A DNA stretch of 64,000 bases from Eulemur rufifrons (GCF_041146395.1 NC_090983.1:63061501-63125500), one strand, 5' to 3'; counted from the first letter of the stretch, positions 35,858 through 45,670 are shown. The notes: generated from the sequence alone by a model not told the origin. Numbers and translations: made by a program.

Positions 35858-36984
35858 TGTAGTAGTTTGCATGGACAGCAGAAACAAAGCACCACAAACT
35901 GGGTGGCTTAAACAACAGAAATTTATTGTCTCTCAGTTCTGGAGGCTACTAGTCCAAAATCAAAGGGGCAGTAGAGTTGGTTCCTTCTGAGAGCTATGAA
36001 AGAAAGATCTGTCCCAAGCCTCTCTCCTTGGCTTGTACATGGCCATTTTTTTCCTGTGTCTCTTCACATCATCTTCTCTCCATGTGTGTATCTTTCTCTG
36101 TCCCCATTTGTTTAGGGTCAGGGTCGAGACATGAGAACCCTGGGAGTGGAACAGAACTCCGACAAAGAGCAACCTGTGGACCTGTCAGTTCACTGAGCAA
36201 AAACTGCTCGACCTTGAGGGGGACATTCTACCAATCAGGGATGTCTGCAAACACACCCCATCTTGAAGCCTGAAGGGTACAGCCTGGATGTCTGCAAACG
36301 GACCAGACTGGGCTTGTAATCCGAAGGCAGAGAGAATGATCAAAGGATGTCAGCCCCGCAGATAGGAGCAGTTTGCTATTCTAATCCTGAGGCAATGTTC
36401 CTATCACTCTCCTGAGTTCATGTCTCAGCAAACAAGGAACTAGATAAAGTAGAAAAAAGTACCTGGTCTCTTTGTTCCCATTTAGATTGTACGCTTTACT
36501 GCTGGCTCATGATTTTATCTTTAATTTGTGTATACTTAGCTAGCTTATTGTTACTTTGGGAGACCTTGAAACTTAAACTCATGATATGTACATGTAAATC
36601 AGTGATTGATAATAATTGTTTACTGAAAGAATAAATATTAATGCGGGACTCCACTTGTGGCTTCCTGGCTCACAGGAATACTGGAGGACTCCTGATTTCC
36701 CATCACTTTAATCTATACTTAGTCTCTGTCTCCTTTATTTCCAATCTCTTGCAACGTTCCTGTCTGGGACCTGATTTGTTGGGAGAGTTGCTGTGAACTC
36801 CTGGCACCAATTTCCCCTTTTTATAAGGACACGAGTCACATTGGATTTGGGCCCACCCTAAAGGCCTCATTTTAACTTGATTACCTCCGTAAAGACCTTA
36901 TCTCCACATACAGTCACCTTTTAAAGACCTGACTGTTAGTGTTCCAATACATCTTTTTGGGGGGACACAATTCAACCCATAACA
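35858..36984 (-). mobile_element. MLT1A-type LTR (antisense), itself interrupted
   Basis: Antisense MLT1 from TG (35858) to CA (36984). Exact 5-bp duplication CCAAG at 35853-35857 and 36985-36989. Removing the insert and one copy of the duplication rejoins the ERVL reading. Another LTR (36109-36806) sits inside. Confidence 0.9.
36109..36806 (+). mobile_element. 698-bp solo LTR nested in MLT1
   Basis: Runs TGTTTAGGG to CTCCTGGCA. Flanks CCCATT (36103-36108) and CCAATT (36807-36812) fit a 6-bp duplication with one change, which would suit an ERVK-type element. An AATAAA lies near 36631. It interrupts MLT1A, so it is younger. I do not recognise the family; orientation is judged from the poly-A signal. 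Confidence 0.7.
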
Positions 36985-37222
36985 CCAAGTAACTCCACAA
37001 TCTAGCTACTCATAATGAGCTAGATGTGACCTGATCCACCAGATGATGAAGTTGGGCATATGCAGGAGCATTCTATTAAGTGAAACTGGTATATATATGT
37101 TATAGGAGATAAACCCAGCAGGTCCACAAGGCACAAGAAATTCACAGACACAGAGAATTTAGATCAAATGTTGCCTTCTCCCACTGCTTCAGCATCTCTC
37201 CCTCAACACACACCCATAGCTC
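36985..37222 (+). pseudogene. ERVL-type pol remnant (continued)
   Basis: Same decayed polyprotein between the MLT1 and the antisense LTR. The last residues before the LTR (PTASASLPQHTPIALS in one frame) are continued by LWGVSYKQ after it. Confidence 0.7.
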
Positions 37223-37857
37223 TGTCAGGTTTCAGTGTGAAAATGGTCGGTTCTCAGTGAGCTCATGGCCGAAGAATGACCAGACACACCAAAGTAAGGC
37301 AGCATGAAAATGAGGTTTATTGGGGAGAGAAAGATAGGAATATAGGGCAAGAGCAACATATAGGTTTACAGAGCATGACACATATGCTACAGATGACAGC
37401 CAGACCCATTGTCACAGCAAAGGGAGAACAAAAGGAAGGGCAAGAAAAGGGACTTGGTTATGGTCTGCATCTTGTATTATAGTGCCCAGATTGGGACCTC
37501 CCTAGTGGCTCAGATGTCACCATGGAACCACTTTGATTGGACAGTTGGGAGCTGCATAATTACACATAAGGGTTGCTCTTGGTCAATTTCCAGAGTCTAT
37601 GGTACCTATGCTGCTTGGCCCATGGGCCAGAGAGTCCTCTGCATTCTTTTGCAGCTGGAGCTCTAAGTTATTTATGATTGGCAGATTCGTAGGGTATTTC
37701 CTCCTCCCCCAGGTATGGAGAGGATTAGGGTGGGTTAGGACACGTGGGGGCCTGGGGCCCACTCTTGTTTTTCTTCCCAAGTAGAGCAATTGCCCCAAGG
37801 CAACAGCATTCACTTTTGTCCCTAGGAGACCCAGAATCCCTCTCTATGGACCCAACA
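37223..37857 (-). mobile_element. Class I solo LTR (antisense) inside ERVL pol
   Basis: 635 bases from TG to CA, flanked by exact GCTC at 37219-37222 and 37858-37861. A 4-bp duplication is typical of class I (gammaretrovirus-like) elements. On the minus strand it contains CCCCAATAAACCTCATTTTC near 37325, a normal poly-A signal position, followed by a U5-like end. Family not identified. Confidence 0.8.
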
Positions 37858-38510
37858 GCTCTGTGGGGAGTTTCCTACAAGCAGGCCACAGAAGAGGGAG
37901 AAGAGTCAGCCTTATGCAAAGTGAGCTAGCACTAGTAATTAGTAGATGGCTCTTCGTTGAACACCCCCTCAGGGATGCCCTGCAATACAGGAGAAAGGGA
38001 AATCTTATTGATGGACAGAACTCTGGGCAGTACATCTGCTTTTCCATTTTTCATGGCAAAACATGGCCTGATATAAGAGCTACACTGACTCATAAGTGGT
38101 GGCTAATGTGTTGGCCAGCTGGTTCCATAAGGACTTGGAAAAAACATGATTAAAAGACTAACAACAAAGAGGTCAAGGTGGGGGAGGCATGTGAAAGAGT
38201 CTCTCGAAGTGGGCACGGAGTGCGAAGATATTTGTGTCTTATGGAATGCCCTCCAGAGAACAAGATGATTTGTCCTGTGGATGTTAGCCAATCTCCCGCC
38301 AGCTTCCTTGAGGTTTGCCAAATGCACAGAGCCTGGCACAGGCATGGAGGTTAAGCACAGTCTCAACCACATGGACTTCCTTCACCAAGGCTGACATGGC
38401 TACCACCATTGCTGAGCGCCCAAACAGCCAAGAGCAGAGGACAACGCTGAGCCCCAACATGACACCACTCCCTGTAGTCCTTACTGGACTCTTCATAAAA
38501 CCAGATCATA
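37858..38510 (+). pseudogene. ERVL-type pol remnant: RNase H and integrase N-terminus
   Basis: Resumes after the LTR. About 37860-38250 reads as decayed RNase H, with the TWKKHD block at 38133-38150, then the integrase zinc-binding region at 38250-38460. There the two cysteines of the HHCC finger have become Arg and Ser (AERPNSQ, about 38411-38431). Sequence similarity fades after 38.5 kb, before the integrase core. Numerous stops; non-functional. Confidence 0.75.
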
Positions 38511-39314
38511 GGTTCCAGGAACTGCTGACTCATTTTCTTCAACAGTTAAAAGAGGGAGGAGGAGATGGATTTGAGAGATACTTAGCAAAGGCAGAACTGA
38601 AAGAAATTGGTGGCAAAGTGAATGTAGCAGGAGAGTGGAGAAGGAAAACTACGATGATTGAGTTTTTAGTTTTTGTGAGTGGGGGATGAAGATGCACTTT
38701 TAATGAAGATAGAGATTACCTGAGATGAGTGGGGTGAGGCTACTGAGAAAGTAAAGAGTTCAATTTGAGCCTCTGGAGTTGGCAGTGAGTGAGGACATTT
38801 ATGTACTATAAGCAACTAGTGGGCAAGGGGAAAAAGAGTTCGAAGGCAAAGTCTGGATTGGAAATTAGGGATGAAACAAACTTATTTATAATCATGTGTT
38901 AATGCCCCTTAGGACTCAGCATTTTTAATCTTTTACATCTTTGGACAGAGAGGCTTTGCTTTTCAGCTGCAGCCAACAAGCTGAAGGGGACTTACAGAGG
39001 GTGGGAATTCTTATCCTCAGGACAGGAAGTAGTCATGGGGAGACTCTAAAGGCAATGTTTACCTGTGCATTTTACACTGACAGTGCCAGGGGTCCGGATC
39101 TCACCTCTCTTGTCTCACTTTATCTCCAGAACCTAGAAGAGAATCTGGCACCTTGTAAGCTCTCAAAAATCTGTGGACGAGTGAAATCAATGGGAGGATG
39201 TGGGAAAGAATGAATGAATGAACAACCCGACAGGGCATAATGGAGAGAGACAGGGGAGAGAGAAGCCATACGTGACCTATTTCTCTTCTCCAAAACTCTT
39301 TATCAGACTGAAAG
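38511..39314. other. Intergenic, no feature seen
   Basis: No recognised feature; a short (GAAT)n run near 39210. Confidence 0.45.
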
Positions 39315-39522
39315 ATGAGAGGCCATTGGAGTAGTGATTAAGAACATGAACTCTGAATTCAGGCTCCACAACTTCCAAGCTGAATGACTTGGCCAAGTTA
39401 CTTAACCTCTCTGTGCACAGGCTTCCTCCCTGTAAAACAAACACAGAAAATGCTTAGAGCAGCACCTGGGAAAAAGTCAAGCTCCACATAAGTGTCAGTA
39501 CTATTATTTTTGGCATCTTGAT
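39315..39522 (+). mobile_element. MIR SINE
   Basis: Sense MIR: GTAGTGATTAAGAACATG, CTGAATGACTTGGCCAAGTTAC, TTAACCTCTCTGTGC and a decayed 3' end. Confidence 0.85.
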
Positions 39523-39613
39523 GAAAAGGTAAGCCTGCAAGACAAGCTGGAAATTCCCTGCAGAGCCTGAATCCAGATACTCAGCCTCTCAGTGCCATTC
39601 AGAAGTGAACAAT

Positions 39614-39912
39614 ACTAGCTCTCTGGGAGGCCGAGGCGGTGGGGGGGGGGGGGGGGGGAAGGGGGCAGGGATCGTTTGAGGCCATGAGTTCCAGACCAGT
39701 CAGAGCAAGAGCAAGACCCGTCTCTACTAAAAATAGAAAAAATTAGGCTGGCTTGGTGGAGCGCGCCTACAAGTAGTTCTCAGCTACTCTGGAGGCTGAG
39801 GCAGGAGGATGGCTTGAGCTCAGGAGTTTGAAGTTGCAGTGAGCTATGATGACACCACTGCACTCTAGCCCGGGCGACAGAGGCAGACTCTGTCTCAAAA
39901 AAAAAAAAAAAA
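39614..39912 (+). mobile_element. Alu SINE, 5'-truncated, with long G run
   Basis: Starts within the A box (TAGCTCTCTGGGAGG). Duplication AAGTGAACAAT at 39603-39613 and 39913-39923. A G homopolymer of more than 15 bases at about 39641-39658 replaces part of the left arm. Confidence 0.93.
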
Positions 39913-40019
39913 AAGTGAACAATCATCTTTTCTTTCTTTTTCAGACAGCCTTAGACACCCCACTCTCCCCACCCTCAACATACCTTTCACTGGCAAGAGA
40001 CAGAGGCCTCGATTTTAGT

Positions 40020-40537
40020 TCCAGATGCCAGCAGTGAGCTGTGTGAATTTGCCGAGCCCCGTGCCCTCTCTGGACCTCGGTTCCTTCTCCTGTCCACCCG
40101 AGGTTGCAGGAGCTGAATGCCAACTTCCCGGAAAGCTAAGATGGACCACTGCCCCCGCTTCGCTTGCCTCGGGTCTGTGCATCCGGCGCCCCGGCGCTCA
40201 CCATCCCCACCCCCGGCTGGTCCCCGGGGCCCCCAGCACCCTGCGCGCCGCGCACCGCCCGGGGGGGAGGCGCCTCTCGGGCGCCCCCCGGCCAGGATGC
40301 CCGGGCCCTCGTGCCGGGCGCGCCTTCTCCCGCGCCGCCCGCCCCAAGCCTGCCGGCGGAGGAGCCTTTATACCGAGCGGGCTGGGCGCTCACTAATGTT
40401 TAACTTGGGGCCGAAACTTGCGAGCGCCGAGTGACTCCGCGTACCGGAGCAGCGAGCCGGACGCCGGGCTCCGCGACTCTTGGTGACTTCTGCCTGCGCT
40501 CCTGCTCGGAAAGCTCCCTTCCAAGGAGACGCCTGCA
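40020..40537 (+). promoter_or_regulatory. DPP4: DPP4 promoter, CpG island and 5' UTR
   Basis: The sequence turns abruptly GC- and CpG-rich from about 40.1 kb to about 40.8 kb, unlike everything around it. The last 110 bases before the ATG resemble the human DPP4 5' UTR as I remember it (motifs such as TGACTTCTGCCTGCGCTCCT and GGAGACGCC). A TATA-like TTTATA lies at 40377-40382, which would suit transcription starting near 40400-40440. AATGTTTAAC at 40405-40414 resembles an HNF1 half-site, and TTCCCGGAA at 40125-40133 fits the STAT/GAS pattern TTCNNNGAA. HNF1 and interferon/STAT1 control of human DPP4 are reported; use of these particular sites is inference. The exact start of transcription cannot be read from sequence. 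Confidence 0.85.
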
Positions 40538-40543
40538 ATGAAG
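40538..40543 (+). CDS. DPP4: DPP4 coding exon 1 (Met-Lys only)
   Basis: The first coding exon contributes only ATG AAG, then splices at a consensus donor GTGAGT (40544-40549). This matches the known DPP4 arrangement, in which the protein begins Met-Lys and the third codon opens exon 2. The upstream part of the exon is 5' UTR, probably beginning near 40.4 kb. Splicing phase is 0. Intron 1 is 473 bp (40544-41016) and contains no recognisable repeat. The exon is too short to be found as an open frame; it was identified from the match of promoter, donor and exon 2 to DPP4. Confidence 0.93.
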
Positions 40544-41016
40544 GTGAGTGGCCCCAGAGTTGTAGGTACCCTTAAGCCAAACTCTACCCCAAACTTCCCT
40601 AAAGCTCGCGGAACCCGACCAGGGACTCCTATTAGGCGGGAGCACCAAGCCACCCTCTGACAGGTGAAAGGACGTCCCAGGGCTCTCGCTTCGCTCTCGG
40701 ACGGGTGGGGTTTCAGCTAGAACCCAGGCACCGAGCCTTGAAAGTTCCAGAGAGCCACCCACAAAACGCACGCCCGAACCCGAACGAGGCTAGAGAAGCA
40801 AACACTAACGTACGCAGGGGCCGCGAGTTCAAGGGCACCCGCCTTAGCAAACTATGACTGGCGCGCTCCAAACCCTCCCAGTCCGCCGTCTCCCTCTTCT
40901 AACACGCTCCCATCTGCAAATCCCGCTACCTCTGGTGCAGCCCAGGCCCAGACCCTTTTACCCTGACTGGGGTCAAACACTTCCCACTAATTGGATTTGA
41001 TCTGACCGGCTTGCAG

Positions 41017-41104
41017 ACACCGTGGAAGGTTCTCCTGGGAGTGCTGGGTGCTGCTGCGCTTGTCACCATCATCACCGTGCCCGTGGTTCTGCTGAACAAA
41101 GGCA
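41017..41104 (+). CDS. DPP4: DPP4 exon 2: cytoplasmic tail and signal-anchor
   Basis: This 88-base exon follows a TTGCAG acceptor and ends at a GTAAGT donor (41105-41110). It encodes residues 3-31 plus the first base of codon 32 (phase 1). The peptide starts TPWKVLLGVLGAAALV and ends LLNKG, a near-identical match to human DPP4; the only difference I recall is Val for Leu at residue 11. DPP4 is a type II membrane serine exopeptidase that removes X-Pro or X-Ala dipeptides from peptides such as GLP-1. Residues 1-6 are the short cytoplasmic tail and about 7-28 the membrane anchor, which is what is seen here. The beta-propeller and the Ser-Asp-His catalytic domain are encoded by exons beyond the window. 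Both splice sites are intact, so the gene appears functional as far as it is visible. Confidence 0.96.
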
Positions 41105-42379
41105 GTAAGTTTGAAACATTTGAAAAAGATAAGACAATTGGAGATCAGCGTTAGGAGCCTTCTTATCACATTAAAGGAAACAAGGGTATTGCCGGGGCTT
41201 GGACGTGTGTGTCTGGGTGAAGCTGAGGTTTCCCTGGAGTTGTTGCTGCTTCTAGTGGTGGTGGCTAGCTTCACTTCTCTGGGTCTCCAGTATTTAGGCG
41301 GCAAGCCTTGCAGCTGCCATGTATTTAATGTAATAAATGCATACTTCCTGAAATTAGGGGGAAACCATGGGAGTTTTTTTAAAAATTAAATTTAAATATC
41401 ATTTTTTAAAAAATTTGTGGCCGGGAACTTCAAAGGAAAAAAGGGAGTGTTTAAAGATCCCAAGCACAACAGTATGGATGTCTTAATTGGAAAGGAAAAA
41501 TGAGAAAAAAAGCCCCAAAATACAGTCTTGAGAAAAGACAACGTGCAGGGAAACCAGGTTATTTTTCTTCGGGGATGGTGGAAATTCATCAGTTAGAAGG
41601 TGAGGATGCAGAGAAGTAACTATTTGATCAATTTAGGAAGATTGCTGAGCTACATCTTAAAGCTGTTGTGCGTGATAATATTCAGAAGGGGCTAGAATCA
41701 GTGATGCTTTGGTGGATTCTTTCATTTAAACCCACTTTCATGCCTTTTTAGCTTGTCTGAATGTTGCAGTTTCACTTTAATATAAAACACTCAGATATAC
41801 ACTATTAGATGCAAGAACATGAGAAGAACTACTCTGGGACTCCTCTGGTACTTTCCTTTTAAACACTTACTTTCATTTCAGCATTACACACTCTGGATTA
41901 GTCAGCCAGCTGAAGCATTCTCTCTGGATGGTTCTGTCAATCCAGAAAATTTATAGTCAGTGCTTACATACTGGGGGTGGGGGGACTGGGGTCTTATCCA
42001 GATTTCAAGGTGACAGATCAGAATTATTAATTTATAGAGCTGTCAAAATCATGTTTGCCCTGCAATTTCTGGGTCAGTGCAAAAGTGCCACAGGTTCAAT
42101 AACTGAATGGGTTAACCTATGGCTCATGACATTTAATTAAGTTCAAGAAACCAGTGGTTACTACCATTTTAGACTGTTAAATGACAGACACCAGTCCACT
42201 TATTCTTCCTCTTGGATTGTTACAACTATTTTCATAAAGCAGTACTTTTGTTGATCACACACAAAAAGCCTTGTGGGAAAAGGATAGGCCATTCATATAA
42301 TTAATAGATATTTATAGGGCTTATGCTCCAGGCACTGCTGCAAATATGAAGATTAAATTTTATAAACATAAAAATAGAG
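41105..42379 (+). other. DPP4: DPP4 intron 2, proximal part
   Basis: Intron 2 starts here and extends beyond 64000 (at least 22,896 bases). I looked for an exon 3 beginning with the Asp-Asp-Ala-Thr region of DPP4 and saw none. This first stretch has no clear transposon and no open frame worth calling. Confidence 0.85.
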
Positions 42380-42388
42380 TCCCTGACA

Positions 42389-42760
42389 CGCTTTAAGCTC
42401 TGATTTGGGAGGTGGGGGGGGGGGCAAGGGCAATATACATAGCCTAAGCTTTTGTTCCCCCATAATATGCTGAAATAAAAAAAATTTAAAAAAAATTAAA
42501 AAAAAAATTTACTGTGAAACAGCCTGAGGCATATCCTTCAGAAGGTATTCCAGAAGAAGGCATTGGTATTACAGGAGATGACAGCTCCACATGTGTTATT
42601 GCCCCTGAAGACCTTCCAGATGTGGAGGTGGAAAACAGTGATATTGACGATCCTGATCCCGTGTAGGTCTAGGTTACTGTGTTTATTTGTGTCTTGGTTT
42701 TTAACAAAACAATTTAAAAAGTAAAAACAATAAAAAATCTTAAGAATAGGAAAAAAAAAA
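42389..42760 (+). mobile_element. L1 3' end plus apparent 3' transduction
   Basis: The insert has an L1 3' end (42389-42476, ending CATAATATGCTGAAATAAA), an A-rich tract to 42510, then about 240 bases of non-L1 sequence, and a second A-rich tail to 42760. The duplication TCCCTGACA flanks the whole unit (42380-42388 and 42761-42769). The simplest reading is an L1 transcript that read past its own poly-A signal and carried 3' flanking DNA with it. Confidence 0.85.
42511..42750 (+). other. Transduced sequence with a 50-codon open acidic tail
   Basis: From 42514 the strand is open for 50 codons to a TAG at 42664-42666 and encodes an acidic peptide ending DSDIDDPDPV-like (here ...SDIDDPDPV). The rest is AT-rich, 3' UTR-like. 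I have a vague memory of similar dispersed sequence in human DNA but cannot name it; the acidic DDPxP tail resembles that of the Tigger-type fragment at 15.4 kb. Confidence 0.55.
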
Positions 42761-42769
42761 TCCCTGACA

Positions 42770-43918
42770 TCAAGAAGTCTCTATCTAGTGGGAATATGCA
42801 AAAAATATGATTTGTTTTATATATACACATTTATAAAAATTGAAGTAACCGCGATAGCGTGTTTGTCTCCAAAACGTCACTGAGCCATCACAGAATAACT
42901 GGAAGGATGGGTAAAACTGCAGTTATCAGAACTTCCCTTAAGGAAGTTGGAAGTAAGATATATGGTAGTTGAATAAGCATGCAGCTTGCATGCTTATTCC
43001 ATGCAGCTTGCTGGAGTTAACTAAGGGGATTTTGTTTTGCTGGGTCGGGTGTATGGGTAGGGGAGGGGCTGTCTTGCCATTTCCCCTTTAGGCGCCTAAT
43101 CTCTTCTGCAAATGAAATTTGAACAAATTTCAAGAATGTTCTCTTGAGGGACCCAGGTGTCTCCATCTAGCTACTCTTATGATTGAAAAAGATAATTAGA
43201 GATGCTTCAGCACATTCCCCGGGAGATTAGAAGAAGCACTTCGGGAAAGCCAGGGAAGTCGCCTACAAGTTTCTTTTGTGGGGAAGCTTGACCATTTAAC
43301 TTCAGTTTCAGGAGATAAGGTTTTCCATAAAATGTGTGTCAACGCAGAGACACACATCATATCCTCTATTCAGGGAGTACAAAAGGATCCAGGGCCGAGA
43401 GGAGGGTGGGCAGCAGGCAGAGGCGTTTATTCTAACCTGTGGGTGATGCAGAACTACTGTGGCATTGTTGGACTTGACAGTGGGAAGGTGGGCAGAAACG
43501 GAGTAGCACTGGAGGGGAAGCAAGGGGAACAGCCTCTGAGGGAGCAGATCAGAATTTGGAGGCCAGAGCTACTGCTGGACCTTAGTAACTGGTTACACTA
43601 ATGGAAGTAAGGGAGAGGCCAGCCGGGTGGAGATGTGGTTTTATTTACACTTACCACTCTAGTTATTTCTCTTTTTGTAATTCTTAATGTGCATGTGTGT
43701 ATGTTTAAGGGGAAGGGAAGTCATCTTGTTTCAGCTCCTGCCTTGTACAGAACAGAGATGAAAGCTCAGGAATTCGGGGTTTTCACTAAGTCAGCAATAC
43801 CTTTCCTGGGTGTGCCATGATAAGGGACAACAGTATGACAAGAATTAAAAAAATCATCACCAAAGAAATGCCTTATATATTATCAATCAAGGCTTAGTGT
43901 CAAACAAATACAGGGAAG
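42770..43918. other. DPP4 intron 2 segment with a hairpin palindrome
   Basis: No repeat family or gene is recognised. A perfect 13-bp inverted repeat lies at 42971-42999. Confidence 0.5.
42971..42999. repeat. Perfect 13-bp inverted repeat, 3-base loop
   Basis: GAATAAGCATGCA (42971-42983), loop GCT, then the exact reverse complement (42987-42999). ATGCAGCTTGC is then repeated at 43000-43011. Confidence 0.95.
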
Positions 43919-44030
43919 TTAGAAGAGAAGGGAGTGGAGAGGGAGGAAAGGGAAAGGGGGAGGGGGAGGGAAAGCGGAAGGAAATAAAAGGAAAGAAAAG
44001 GAGAGGAGATTTGATAGAAAAACAAAACAA
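43919..44030 (+). repeat. Polypurine tract
   Basis: About 100 bases almost purely A and G, with several GGGGGAGGG groups. A second GAGA-rich run lies at 44222-44252. Confidence 0.85.
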
Positions 44031-44366
44031 AACAAATACCTAGATTATCTGGAAAGCAAAGAACTAAACAGCCAAAAAAAGGAAGGAGGAAGAAATGAGC
44101 AAACCCAAGTTAATCCCCTGAGAGTTTGGTTAGAGAAGGTCAAGTGCTGCCATATGAAATGCTGACTTTAGCAAAACTAGACACACCCAGAACAGGAGGG
44201 GAGCAAGGGGGGTTGGGTGGGGGGAGAGAGAGACAGAAAGAGAGAGAGAGGCTGAAAAGTGTTATTATCTTTTTTAGAAATAAAAATTCCTTCAGGTCAG
44301 AGATTGTTTATTTCACCAAGCAAAATTAAAAGTTCTCCCTCTTCTTTATATACAATAAATAATTGT

Positions 44367-44692
44367 GGCCGGCCGCGGTGGCTCACGCCTGTAATCCTAG
44401 CACTCTGAGAGGCCAAGGCAGGCGGATCATTTGAGCTCAGGAGTTTGAGACTAGCCTGAGCAAGAGTGAGACCCCATCTCTACTAAAAATAGAAAGAAAT
44501 TATATGGACAACTAAAAATATATATAGAAAAAATTAGCCAGGCATGGTGGTGCATGCCTGTAGTCCCAGCTTCACGGGAGGCTGAGGCAGGATCACTTGA
44601 GCCCAGGAGTTTGAGGTTGGTGGGAGCTAGGCTGACGCCGTGGCACTCTAGCCTGGGCAACAGAGCAAGACTCTGTCTCAACAACAAAAATA
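44367..44692 (+). mobile_element. Alu SINE, lemur-type spacer
   Basis: Sense Alu starting GGCCGGCCGCGGTGGCTCAC with the AT-rich inter-arm insert (about 44500-44535). Exact duplication AATAAATAATTGT at 44354-44366 and 44693-44705. Confidence 0.97.
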
Positions 44693-44705
44693 AATAAATA
44701 ATTGT

Positions 44706-45499
44706 ATTTTGTTTTAAATTTTTTCCAACTGTCCTATTATAGAAGGATATTTAAACATTGTTTCCTGGAGAGTTAGTAGTAAAATATATAAAAATATTTG
44801 TCTGGAACTATAGAAATCTTCATGACTTAGTGGTAATAAAACCTTCTCACTCAGTATTTATAATTCCTTTATTTCCCCTTTTACATTATGTTATAGGCTG
44901 AGATTTGAAATAGTTGGTTATTTGTCAAATAGTTTTATTATTATTGAATTTTATTATGGGATAGAATTATATCTCTCCTCCTTTTTTTTCTTTTCACTGC
45001 TTTAGCAGTAAATTTCCTCAATACCTTCTTTCAGTACCTAAGACATCTGACTGCTCACCCATCCATCAGTAATAAAAGAAAAACCAAATGTGAAGGAGAC
45101 AGGAACAATCAAGGAGAGAAAAGATAACATCTGTGAAGTTTGCCTGAGGAAGTCCAGGATCTATTTCAGGTTGAGAACCACAGAAATGAGTCTGAATGAA
45201 AGCTTTGTATATTTCAGGGGACAGTTTCTAAACAGTGTGATCTGTAAAAGCTAGAGTTGACTCCTGCTAGCTCAGTTAACTATTGTCAGCCTTTGTGGAG
45301 TGCTCATGAGGTCTGGGGTTGGTCTTTTTCAGGCCAGCTATTTTGGCTTTTGGTTTCCTAGCCATAGCATGTGCCTTAACTGTCTCTATCTTAGAAATCT
45401 CTGCTTTTCTTCTCAAAAGGGATCAGAGAGAGAAAGGAAAGACTGCCCAACTGATGGTCAGAGGAAGATGATATGAAAGACTGACTGGAGCTGTATGAG
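44706..45499. other. DPP4 intron 2, no feature seen
   Basis: AT-rich then mixed sequence, nothing recognised. Confidence 0.5.
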
Positions 45500-45525
45500 G
45501 AATTACCTCAGAAATTAAACAATAA

Positions 45526-45531
45526 GTGCTC

Positions 45532-45582
<51 letters not shown>

Positions 45583-45670
45583 GGCCCCTGCGCAAGGATG
45601 ACATGCAAATTCGTGAAGCGTATTATTAAAAAAAAAAAAGAAAAAAAAAAGAAAAACAAAAAAGAGAAGA
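45526..45670 (+). pseudogene. RNU6: U6 snRNA retropseudogene, nearly complete
   Basis: Begins GTGCTCGCTTCGGCAGCACA at 45526 and is almost identical to U6 through GTGAAGCG (45613-45620), with ACATGC for ACACGC. The last few bases and the U run are lost and replaced by a long A-rich tail. An exact 16-bp duplication AGAAATTAAACAATAA flanks it (45510-45525 and 45671-45686). No U6-type upstream promoter elements are expected in a retrocopy and none is visible, so it is presumably not expressed. Confidence 0.96.

Noticed and set aside
37583..38372. Minus-strand open frames read at first as an antisense retroelement
   Set aside because: The + strand reads as ERVL RNase H and integrase in order with neighbouring pieces. 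The minus-strand frames are shadows, apart from the true antisense LTR at 37223-37857.
40025..40771. Several open frames over 100 codons on both strands in the DPP4 promoter
   Set aside because: They overlap one another on both strands in CpG-rich DNA, where stop codons are rare. The real coding start is the two-codon exon at 40538.
45526..45625. U6 copy as a functional snRNA gene
   Set aside because: Retroposed into an LTR with an A tail and target duplication. It lacks the 3' terminal U run and any visible upstream snRNA promoter.
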